Below are positions 43,935 to 50,096 of a stretch of DNA of 50,096 nucleotides, one piece after another. The notes under the pieces are model-generated. The model was not told the origin of the DNA. It saw nothing but the letters and a program-made list of their open reading frames with translations, and did no database searches. The position numbers were made by a program, and so were the translations under genes. The stretch is from Flavobacteriales bacterium. GTDB lineage: Bacteria; Bacteroidota; Bacteroidia; Flavobacteriales_D; Sanyastnellaceae. Numbering within the stretch: the stretch's first letter is position 1; each line of letters opens with the position of its first letter. The DNA lies in the NCBI GenBank assembly GCA_027491215.1, contig JAIXWP010000114.1, positions 1 through 50,096 of the forward strand, written 5' to 3'.

Positions 43935-44007
43935 TAGCGGGGACAGGACTCGAACCTGTGGCCTTCGGGTTATGAGCCCGACGAGCTACCAACTGCTCCA
44001 CCCCGCA
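43935..44007 (-). tRNA. Initiator tRNA-Met (anticodon CAT)
   Basis: 73 nt without CCA. The anticodon loop CTCATAA gives CAT. Two initiator hallmarks are visible: three consecutive G-C pairs in the anticodon stem (GGG/CCC) and no Watson-Crick pair at 1-72 (T opposite T). D and T arms match the classical fMet sequence (GTGGAGCAG..GGTAGCTCGTC, GGTTCGAGTCC). Confidence 0.95.
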
Positions 44008-44056
44008 ATCTCAAATAATTCCCTCAAACCTAAAAGAACTTATTTCTTCTATTCCG

Positions 44057-44086
44057 TTTGGGGGGTGCAAATATACACTAATTTTG
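44057..44086 (+). promoter_or_regulatory. Consensus promoter for era (TTTG-N18-TAATTTTG)
   Basis: TTTG at 44057-44060 and TAATTTTG at 44079-44086, 18 bases apart, match the Bacteroidota -33/-7 pattern. The predicted mRNA begins near 44092, so an era start upstream of this point is excluded. Confidence 0.7.
44068..44075 (-). promoter_or_regulatory. -7 element (TATATTTG) for tRNA-fMet
   Basis: Exact TAnnTTTG match on the minus strand, about 60 bases ahead of the initiator tRNA. It lies inside the spacer of the era promoter, so the two divergent promoters overlap. Confidence 0.55.
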
Positions 44087-44115
44087 TTTCCGCAATACAA
44101 ATAATATATTTTATC

Positions 44116-45006
44116 TTGGAAAATAACCACAAAGCAGGTTTCGTTAATATCATAGGTAATCCAAACGCTGGTAAATCAACGCTGATGAACGCTCTGCTCG
44201 GAGAAAAACTCAGCATCGTAACACCAAAAGCGCAAACTACTAGACACCGTATCATGGGTATCCTCAATGGCGATGACTACCAAATTGTCTATTCTGATAC
44301 TCCAGGTGTACTTGATCCAAAGTACAAACTGCACGAAGGAATGATGAAAACGGTAGGAACAGCTCTTATCGACGCTGACCTCATCATGCTGGTAGTAGAT
44401 GCTTCTGACAAAGCTCCATTGCACAAAGCAACTTTGGAGAAGATTCAAAAAACAGAAGTGCCTGTATTTGTAGTGCTCAATAAATTCGACCTCGTCGGCA
44501 ACGACGGTTCTAACGCGGTGTTTGAAGTCTACAAAGAACTTCTTCCCAATGCACGCATTTTCCCTGTCTCTGCACTCGAAAAAATATACGTGAAGGAATT
44601 ACTTGCTGAAATCATCGCAATACTTCCTGCATCACCTCCTTACTTCCCAAAGGATGAATTGAGCGATCGCACACAGCGTTTCTTCGTTGCTGAAATCGTT
44701 CGTGAAAAAATCTTCATGAACTACGATCGCGAAATCCCATACTCATGCGAGGTGATGGTAGAAGAATATATCGACGAACCAGAAATCGCACGCATAAGAG
44801 TGCTCATCATTACTGAACGCGAATCACAAAAGCGAATCCTCATCGGACACCAAGGCGGAAGCCTCAAGCGCGTAGGAACACAAGCACGAAAGGACATGGA
44901 ATCTTTTGTAGGAAAAAAAGTATTCCTTCAAATGTTTGTCAAGGTGGATGAGAATTGGAGAAATGATTTGGGCCGCTTAAAAAGCTTCGGATACTGGGAG
45001 TCATGA
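44116..45006 (+). CDS. era: GTPase Era (30S subunit assembly)
   Basis: 296 residues, normal for Era. It binds 16S rRNA 3' end during 30S maturation. G1 GNPNAGKST (~15), 'SDTPGVLD' (~62), NKFD (~125) and the C-terminal KH RNA-binding domain with GHQGGSLKRVG (~255) are present. There is no ATG at the conserved N-terminus. The only in-frame codon fitting homologues (ENNHKAGFVNIIGN) and lying after the promoter is TTG at 44116, so a TTG start is inferred. An in-frame ATG at 43972 lies inside tRNA-fMet. The stop overlaps the ispE start (ATGA). Confidence 0.95.
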   Translation: MENNHKAGFVNIIGNPNAGKSTLMNALLGEKLSIVTPKAQTTRHRIMGILNGDDYQIVYSDTPGVLDPKYKLHEGMMKTVGTALIDADLIMLVVDASDKAPLHKATLEKIQKTEVPVFVVLNKFDLVGNDGSNAVFEVYKELLPNARIFPVSALEKIYVKELLAEIIAILPASPPYFPKDELSDRTQRFFVAEIVREKIFMNYDREIPYSCEVMVEEYIDEPEIARIRVLIITERESQKRILIGHQGGSLKRVGTQARKDMESFVGKKVFLQMFVKVDENWRNDLGRLKSFGYWES

Positions 45007-45833
45007 TTGTTTTTCCTAATTGCAAAATCAATATTGGTTTGTCTATCACGGGCAAGCGCAGCGATGGCTTTCATACGCTTGAAAGCGTATTCGCCCCTGT
45101 TAATTGGTGCGATGTTTTAGAGGTGGTTCACAACGATCAAGGCAATTGTCATATCGAAGTATTCGGCGAACAAGTCACCATGCTTCCCGAAGAGAATATT
45201 GTTTTCAAAGCGCATGCTTTACTTCAAAAGGATTTTAATATCGGTGGTGTAAATGTTCAATTGATGAAACATTTGCCCAGCGGTGCTGGATTGGGCGGTG
45301 GCTCTAGCGATGGCTCGTTTATGCTTCGCGCATTGAATGATCTTTTTGAACTTAAATTAACGAGTCTGCAATTGCAAACTTACGCTGCTCAACTCGGGAG
45401 CGATTGTCCATTTTTCATAGAAAATAAATCTTGTTTTGTAACAGGAAGAGGGGAAGTCTTCGAACCAATTTCGATGGATTTATCATCTTTCTATGTCACG
45501 ATCATTCATCCTGGAATCCACGTCAATACAGGAAAAGCATTTAGTTGGATTACTCCAAAACCTGCCGCGTTTGATCTGCGTGACTTGAATGCAGGTGATA
45601 TTTTTTCTTGGAAAAAATATGTGATCAATGATTTTGAAGCGCCGGTCCTCGAACATTTTCCCGCGATCGCATCGATAAAAACTGCGATGTACGAAGCGGG
45701 TGCGATCTATGCAAGCATGAGCGGAAGTGGCAGTGCTGTCTATGGAATTTTTTCGGAAAAAATGGAAGCGAGCGACATCATGAAGTCTGCGCAAATTACT
45801 TCTGGGCGCGGGTATACAGGTAAATTCCTATAA
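45003..45833 (+). CDS. ispE: 4-diphosphocytidyl-2-C-methyl-D-erythritol kinase
   Basis: 276 residues. GHMP-kinase family enzyme of the MEP route to isoprenoids. 'FPNCKINIGLSITGKRSDGFH' (split, ~3-23) and the ATP loop LPSGAGLGGGSSDG (~89-102), plus 'SGSGSAVYGIF' (~240-250), are diagnostic. Its ATG overlaps the era stop by four bases, so the two are translationally coupled. Its 3' end overlaps the converging LptF/G gene by 38 bp. Confidence 0.95.
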   Translation: MIVFPNCKINIGLSITGKRSDGFHTLESVFAPVNWCDVLEVVHNDQGNCHIEVFGEQVTMLPEENIVFKAHALLQKDFNIGGVNVQLMKHLPSGAGLGGGSSDGSFMLRALNDLFELKLTSLQLQTYAAQLGSDCPFFIENKSCFVTGRGEVFEPISMDLSSFYVTIIHPGIHVNTGKAFSWITPKPAAFDLRDLNAGDIFSWKKYVINDFEAPVLEHFPAIASIKTAMYEAGAIYASMSGSGSAVYGIFSEKMEASDIMKSAQITSGRGYTGKFL

Positions 45834-46878
45834 CCAAGAATATAGCATTCGGCACCCATACAGCAAGCGATGCGGGTAATCCTATCGTCATTGCACTCAC
45901 TGCGGTCATTCTCGAAATAAAGATGAATACAAATCCGATCACTACTGCTAAAAGCAAGTGAAGTCCCGTGCCTCCGCGTGATTTGCGTGATGCAATCGTT
46001 ACACCAATCAATGTGAGAATGAAGATGGAAAATGCACTCGCGGTTCGATTATATTTTTCAATTTCAAATTCCGCAATTCTTCCACTGCCTGCTTTTCGTT
46101 GCGCTTCGATGAAGTCGTTCAATTCGCTCCAATTCATAGTGCCAATCGTCTCGGGACGCAAACCAAACGTATCCATATTCATAGGAAGAATGGTGTCGAT
46201 GCGTGCGCGATAGGTGACAGACTCAACGCCATTTGCATCCCATTTTCTGACTTGCGCTCCATTGATGGTCCACATGTTTTTTTGCAAATCATAATTGGCA
46301 CCCGATGAAAGCAGCTTGAATGTCAATTTTCCATTTTCCCATTTTTCTAAAGAAAAACTAGAACCACCCATGTTTGCTGGAGAGAACTGATAGAAGTGAG
46401 CAATTACGCCCGGTTCAATCTCTCGGTGTAGGTTTTTATCATCTACGATAATCGCTTCTTTGAGGTATTCTAATTCGAAATCGAGTTTGCGCTTATTCGC
46501 AAGTGGCACCACATAATGACTCAAGGTGAGTGAAATGCAAACGAGAATACTTGATGCGATGAAGTAGGGGCGAAGGATGCGGCTGTAACCCACGCCGCCG
46601 CTGAGTATGGCAATGATCTCGCTCTTTTGTGCGAGCTTGCTTGTAAACCAAATGATGGTCAAAAAAATGATAAACGAACTAAGAAGATTTCCGAAGTACA
46701 AACAGAAATTTAAATAGTAATCTCTGAGAATGCGGTAGAATGGCGCTTTTGATTTAATTAAGTCATCAATGTTTTCACTGACATCGAATACCACAGCAAT
46801 AATTACAAAGGCCCCAATCATGAAGAAGAAGGTGCCTAAGAATTTTTTTATGATATAGAGGTCGAGTTTTTTTATCAC
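45796..46878 (-). CDS. LptF/LptG (YjgP/YjgQ) family permease
   Basis: 360 residues. It has three N-terminal membrane helices (~10-35, 55-80, 100-120), a large periplasmic beta-domain (~125-265) and three C-terminal helices (~270-358). This is the layout of LptF/LptG, the membrane parts of the ABC exporter that moves lipopolysaccharide to the outer membrane. Which of the two it is cannot be told from this region. The start codon is GTG (46878), overlapping the tgt stop as GTGA, so expression is coupled to tgt. The tgt-permease pair is common in Bacteroidota. Confidence 0.93.
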   Translation of the reverse strand: MIKKLDLYIIKKFLGTFFFMIGAFVIIAVVFDVSENIDDLIKSKAPFYRILRDYYLNFCLYFGNLLSSFIIFLTIIWFTSKLAQKSEIIAILSGGVGYSRILRPYFIASSILVCISLTLSHYVVPLANKRKLDFELEYLKEAIIVDDKNLHREIEPGVIAHFYQFSPANMGGSSFSLEKWENGKLTFKLLSSGANYDLQKNMWTINGAQVRKWDANGVESVTYRARIDTILPMNMDTFGLRPETIGTMNWSELNDFIEAQRKAGSGRIAEFEIEKYNRTASAFSIFILTLIGVTIASRKSRGGTGLHLLLAVVIGFVFIFISRMTAVSAMTIGLPASLAVWVPNAIFLVIGIYLYTRAQK

Positions 46879-48014
46879 AATCTGCGCGAGAGTTTTTCTA
46901 CCATTTCATTTTTCCACGAAGCAAAAGTACCTTCAATGATCTTTTCTCTTGCTACTCTTACGAGGCGAAGATAAAAGTTTAGATTGTGTGCCGTCGCAAT
47001 TTGTAATCCTAATAATTCATCGGCAACAAAAAGGTGGCGCACGTAGGCTTTGGTGTAGAAGCTATCCACGTAGCTATCTCCGGCCTCATCCAAAGGAGAG
47101 AAGTCGTTTTCCCACTTTTTATTGCGCATGTTCATTGTTCCATTCCATGTAAACAACATTCCATTGCGCGCATTTCTAGTAGGCATTACGCAGTCGAACA
47201 TATCTACGCCCAGTGCAATGCACTCAAGAATATTCGCTGGGGTTCCTACTCCCATCAGGTATCTAGGCTTGTCTTTTGGAAGTATGCCGCAAACAAGCTC
47301 TGTAGTTTCATACATTTTATCATGTGGTTCACCCACACTCAATCCACCGATAGCATTGCCCGTTGCGCCTTTTGAAGCAACGTACTCTGCACTTTGTTGA
47401 CGTAGATCTTTGTAAGTACTGCCTTGAACAATCGGGAAGAGATTTTGCGTATGGCCGTAATGAGGTTCGGTTTCAGCAAGTCGCTTGAAACAGCGGTCTA
47501 GCCAGCGATTGGTGACTTCCAATGAGTTTTTTGCATAGGCGTAGTCGCACGGATAAGGTGGACATTCATCGAATGCCATAATGATGTCCGCACCGATGGT
47601 ACGTTGAATATCCATCACATTTTCTGGGGTAAAAACGTGTTTGCTTCCGTCGATGTGTGATTTGAAAGTAACGCCTTCTTCTTTGATCTTACGATTGCCA
47701 GAGAGGGAATACACTTGATATCCGCCGCTATCGGTGAGAATAGGACGATCCCATCCATTGAATTTATGCAGTCCACCGGCTTGGCTCATGATGTCCATTC
47801 CTGGGCGGAGATAGAGGTGATAGGTGTTTCCCAAAATGATTTGGGCTTGCACATCATTTTTTAGATCCTGTTGGGTAATACCTTTTACGGTGCCGACTGT
47901 TCCAACGGGCATAAAAATAGGGGTTTCAATAACCCCATGATCTGTAGTAATCTTACCTGCACGCGCACCCGATTTTGGATCGGTGTGCTGCAGCTCAAAT
48001 GTCAATTCTTGCAT
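46875..48014 (-). CDS. tgt: Queuine/preQ1 tRNA-ribosyltransferase
   Basis: 379 residues from the ATG at 48014 (MQELTFELQHTDP). Swaps guanine for preQ1 at wobble position 34 of GUN-anticodon tRNAs. 'TPIFMPVGTVGTVKG' (~24), 'LTDSGGYQVYSL' (~85, with the catalytic-region Asp) and 'AFDECPPYPCDYAYA' (~140) are intact, and 'GVGTPANILECIALGVDMFDCVMPTRNARNG' (split, ~245-275) holds the nucleophile Asp. The usual zinc ligands CxCxxC are absent: the aligned segment reads EAGDSYVDSFYTKAYVRHL (~311-329), with Gly, Ser and Asp in place of Cys, although the HNL histidine remains. First gene of tgt-permease operon. Confidence 0.95.
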   Translation of the reverse strand: MQELTFELQHTDPKSGARAGKITTDHGVIETPIFMPVGTVGTVKGITQQDLKNDVQAQIILGNTYHLYLRPGMDIMSQAGGLHKFNGWDRPILTDSGGYQVYSLSGNRKIKEEGVTFKSHIDGSKHVFTPENVMDIQRTIGADIIMAFDECPPYPCDYAYAKNSLEVTNRWLDRCFKRLAETEPHYGHTQNLFPIVQGSTYKDLRQQSAEYVASKGATGNAIGGLSVGEPHDKMYETTELVCGILPKDKPRYLMGVGTPANILECIALGVDMFDCVMPTRNARNGMLFTWNGTMNMRNKKWENDFSPLDEAGDSYVDSFYTKAYVRHLFVADELLGLQIATAHNLNFYLRLVRVAREKIIEGTFASWKNEMVEKLSRRL

Positions 48015-48021
48015 GCGGCCG

Positions 48022-48029
48022 CGAAGATA
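48022..48029 (-). promoter_or_regulatory. -7 element (TATCTTCG) for tgt
   Basis: TAnnTTyG match on the minus strand ending 7 bases before the tgt ATG; the mRNA would have almost no leader. Confidence 0.55.
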
Positions 48030-48104
48030 CAACTTTCAGTTGGCACTAGAAATGGGCGTGTTGATATGCTTTCAGGACAGTTTTGCGGTTTGAAAAGCAC
48101 TAAG

Positions 48105-48121
48105 AATGTCAAAATGACATT
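48105..48121. promoter_or_regulatory. Perfect inverted repeat upstream of hsp20 (candidate operator)
   Basis: AATGTCA-AAA-TGACATT, 7-bp arms with a 3-base spacer, about 90 bp before the hsp20 ATG in the tgt-hsp20 interval. Its symmetry suggests a binding site for a dimeric heat-shock regulator. No protein is assigned; it is not the CIRCE element. Confidence 0.45.
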
Positions 48122-48211
48122 TAAAAAATGCGTTTAATGACTTTTTGGCTTATTGTTCGGTTTGGTCTGGACCTTGACAACAGCGGATCAAACAATAAAA
48201 TTTTAAATAAC

Positions 48212-48634
48212 ATGTACACAACAAGTAACAAAGTTTTTCGTCCAGCGCTTCATTCATTTTTTGATGATGCTTTTGTAAAAGATTTCTTTCATGGTCATTC
48301 CGCTGTTCCAGCGACGAACATCAAAGAGACTCCTGAAAAATTCGTCATTGAGCTTTTAGCTCCTGGTCGTAAGAAAGAAGATTTCCATTTGGAATTAAAA
48401 GAGCGCAACTTGATTATCTCAGCGGTGCAAAAAGAAGAGGTCAGTGTTGAAGGAGAAAAGTACACCAAGAGAGAATTCAAGACAAACGCTTTCCGTCGTG
48501 AGTTCAGATTGCCAAACACATTGAATGTGGATGCGATTTCTGCGCAATATGAAGGTGGAGTATTGTTTGTGAATCTTCCAAAATTGGATGAGACAAAACA
48601 AGCGGAGTTGGTAAAAAAGATCCAAGTTGGATAA
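48212..48634 (+). CDS. Small heat-shock protein (Hsp20/alpha-crystallin)
   Basis: 140 residues from the ATG at 48212 (MYTTSNKVFRP). The alpha-crystallin domain (~38-130) shows 'PATNIKETPEKFVIELLAPGRKKEDF', 'LKERNLIISA' and 'AQYEGGVLFVNLP'-type strands, and the C-terminal IQV matches the IxI/V oligomer anchor. It binds unfolding proteins under stress. A longer frame from 48128 adds residues unlike the family and is rejected. A strong terminator follows. Confidence 0.94.
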   Translation: MYTTSNKVFRPALHSFFDDAFVKDFFHGHSAVPATNIKETPEKFVIELLAPGRKKEDFHLELKERNLIISAVQKEEVSVEGEKYTKREFKTNAFRREFRLPNTLNVDAISAQYEGGVLFVNLPKLDETKQAELVKKIQVG

Positions 48635-48676
48635 TGGTTTAGTGTTTTAAAGGTTTAGTTAGGTTTTGGTTTAAAG

Positions 48677-48708
48677 AAAAGGGCTGTCAAATGTGACAGC
48701 CCTTTTTT
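48677..48708 (+). terminator. hsp20 terminator
   Basis: GGGCTGTCA (48681-48689) pairs with TGACAGCCC (48694-48702), flanked by AAAA and TTTTTT. Confidence 0.93.
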
Positions 48709-48709
48709 A

Positions 48710-48737
48710 ATTCTCGATTCTCGATTCTCAATTCTCA
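48710..48737 (+). repeat. Tandem heptanucleotide array (ATTCTCG/A)n
   Basis: ATTCTCG twice then ATTCTCA twice in tandem, directly after the hsp20 terminator. Same unit as at 23097-23131. Confidence 0.88.
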
Positions 48738-48805
48738 ACTCGAAACTCATTTGTCTCCCTTCGCTATACTACGCTAACACTTCATAACGCTCTGGGCGGC
48801 GCTTG

Positions 48806-48826
48806 TCATTTGTAATTTGTCATTGA
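48806..48826 (+). repeat. Short TCATTTG-type heptamer array
   Basis: TCATTTG, TAATTTG and TCATTGA in tandem; another single TCATTTG lies at 48747-48753. Together with the ATTCTCA array, and with CTTCGCTA in the spacer, this repeats the order seen at 23091-23247. It ends 1 bp before the stop codon of the next gene. Confidence 0.8.
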
Positions 48827-48827
48827 A

Positions 48828-50096
48828 CTAGCTATTTCTAGCGGTTATTTTTTCCAATCGAGCTGCTACTTCGGCTGGGGTAAGGACTTCGACTTTATCA
48901 ATTTTTACTTCGACTTCTCCTGGTTGAATTGACACGAGAGCGAAGTCAATTTTGTTGTCAGGTCTAATTTTTTTGTAGACCAGAATTTTCTCGCGGTCTG
49001 TCGGAATGTTGATGAATGTGAATTTGTTTGCGCTGTAATTCACCGGGGGCATCATTGAATAGATATCCTTAAAAAGAAGCGTAGCTTGCAAACTTCGTTC
49101 ATTGAAGTAAATAAACTCTTCTTCGCCTGTATCTACAGTGACTTCTACGTTTCGAAGTGGCAAATTGCTCCTCACGAAACGATCACAGTTAATCCAGCCT
49201 AGTCCTTGCATTTGAAGCGGGTTATTCATTATTCTTGACAAAGAATCTTTGCGTTCCCATTCTCTTCTTTCTTTTTCGTATTCGGCTGTGAGCCTTGTCA
49301 TTTCATTGTTGTATTTCTTTGCCTCTTTTAAATCTTTTTGTCTCTGCTCTTCCAACAGTTTCATTTGTCTTGCATACTCCGCTTGAATTTCTTTGAGGTC
49401 ATTTGCAATTTTTGTGTTGAGTCTGCGCTGGCTTTCTCTGGCGATGGTTTTGAGTTCATTTTGCTCCGCCTTCGTTAGTCTTTCATAAGGCTGATTTAGC
49501 AAGGCTTTTACACGTTTTTGATTTTTTTCATCGATGTAGAGCATCGCACTTTCGAAGCCTAGTCCTGGTAGCGTCACGATGTTTCCAACTTTGTAAAATG
49601 CATTTTGCTCCATCGGAACCAGTCCACTCATTTGAGTATTTTCTGCTTGATTTTGCTTGCGTCTTTCATTGAATGTTTTTTCATCATCCCAAGTCATCAC
49701 GCCGTTTTCTACGCGTCCATAGAAAACCTCCATGCCGGGTTGCTGTTGTGCGTTCTTATTAAAAGCAATGTTGATGGATTGTCCTGGAGCGAGCGATAGT
49801 TCTTTGTTTCCGTCGAATGCACGCACTTCAATCATACCTCCCGATTCAAGAAGTTGATCGCCACACTTGGTGCTAATGTTTCCTTCTAAACAATCTTTTA
49901 TCGTGTAGAATTCGCGAACCTCTAGTGTGGCATTTTGCACTTGATTTCCTTCAGCATCCATGAATGCAAATGGTGGAACTTCGATGATAGTACCCTGATC
50001 AAATTGCAACACATTTTGTCGATCGCATTTGATTTCTTGAATTTCTGGTTTGGGCAGATTGGCTTGGTCTTGCCAGAGTTCATAAGGCGAATCAAG
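48828..50096 (-). CDS. Unknown Bacteroidota protein with central coiled coil (N-terminus outside window)
   Basis: 422 residues are visible; the reading frame is open to the window edge, so the protein starts beyond position 50096. The first part contains 'GTIIEVPPFAFMDAEGNQV' and 'LEVREFYTIKDCL', a pattern found in a widespread group of Bacteroidota extracytoplasmic proteins of unknown role, followed by 'SGGMIEVRAFDGNKELSLAPG'. The middle (about 49270-49500) is a charged coiled coil ('EYARQMKLLEEQRQKDLKEA' and neighbours). The C-terminal part has a beta-rich domain ('LGWINCDRFV...PLRNVEVTVD') and ends just past a heptamer array. I do not recognise a function. Confidence 0.7.
   Translation of the reverse strand, partial: LDSPYELWQDQANLPKPEIQEIKCDRQNVLQFDQGTIIEVPPFAFMDAEGNQVQNATLEVREFYTIKDCLEGNISTKCGDQLLESGGMIEVRAFDGNKELSLAPGQSINIAFNKNAQQQPGMEVFYGRVENGVMTWDDEKTFNERRKQNQAENTQMSGLVPMEQNAFYKVGNIVTLPGLGFESAMLYIDEKNQKRVKALLNQPYERLTKAEQNELKTIARESQRRLNTKIANDLKEIQAEYARQMKLLEEQRQKDLKEAKKYNNEMTRLTAEYEKERREWERKDSLSRIMNNPLQMQGLGWINCDRFVRSNLPLRNVEVTVDTGEEEFIYFNERSLQATLLFKDIYSMMPPVNYSANKFTFINIPTDREKILVYKKIRPDNKIDFALVSIQPGEVEVKIDKVEVLTPAEVAARLEKITARNS

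Noticed and set aside
43972-44115. An N-terminal extension of era starting at an ATG at 43972
   Set aside because: It lies inside the initiator tRNA gene and upstream of the era promoter; the extra residues are not part of the Era family.
48126-48190. A sigma-54 type (-24/-12) promoter before hsp20
   Set aside because: TTGGCTTATTGTTCGG gives GG-N10-GG rather than GG-N10-GC, so the match is not convincing.

Overview
The window reads as a chromosomal segment of a Bacteroidota bacterium, most likely of the Flavobacteriia/Flavobacteriales. Signs of this are two secreted proteins with type IX secretion sorting domains (one type A, one gliding-motility/CHU_C type), a methionine synthase split into two genes, the dnaB - 'asparagine synthetase B-like' neighbour pair, a DUF3127 protein, a SiaB-like GHKL protein, and many promoters of the Bacteroidota form TAnnTTyG (sometimes with TTTG 18-19 nt upstream) in place of -10/-35 boxes. 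Most genes lack a clear Shine-Dalgarno sequence. I see no phage, insertion sequence, CRISPR array or obvious genomic island; this is mainly housekeeping chromosome.

Layout. 1-323: end of an rRNA operon (23S 3' end, 5S, terminator). 352-3068: der GTPase and a diheme c-type lipoprotein. 3488-9113 (minus): a large T9SS cargo protein and an MBOAT/SGNH O-acylation pair. 9191-14043 (minus): metF and split metH behind a SAM-I riboswitch. 14083-18727 (plus): T9SS type A cargo, metK and a secreted beta-propeller protein. 18732-20003 (minus): lipoprotein. 20176-23071 (plus): dnaB and a ThuA/amidotransferase-like exported protein. 23097-23247: heptanucleotide repeat arrays. 23199-27426 (minus): HEAT/cyclophilin lipoprotein, SiaB-like protein, small unknown protein, WYL regulator. 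27511-28206: muramidase-like protein. 28203-31863 (minus): DUF3127 protein, flavin reductase, purE, nucleoside transporter, bifunctional nuclease. 31976-33697 (minus): etfBA. 33795-38147 (plus): pdhB, membrane pyrophosphatase, YceI lipoprotein. 38245-43686 (minus): deoxynucleoside kinase, propeller-like protein, GH3 enzyme, RecQ. 43773-44007 (minus): tRNA-Arg(CCG) and initiator tRNA-Met. 44116-45833 (plus): era and ispE. 45796-48014 (minus): tgt and an LptF/LptG permease. 48212-48634: Hsp20. 48828-50096 (minus): an edge-truncated unknown protein after a second heptamer array.

Functional links: metH/metF remake methionine and metK turns it into SAM, which the riboswitch ahead of metH should sense. 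Der and Era are both ribosome-assembly GTPases, and der sits directly behind an rRNA operon. etfAB, pdhB and the pyrophosphatase belong to central energy metabolism.

Most notable observations: a SAM-I leader whose helices can be drawn as a translation switch; a DUF3127 protein ending in an SSB-like acidic tip; a membrane pyrophosphatase whose gating glutamate lies in helix 5 and which carries a long hydrophilic tail; a Tgt without its three zinc cysteines; and two copies of the same composite heptamer-repeat element at convergent gene ends, one of which has become the C-terminus of a lipoprotein.
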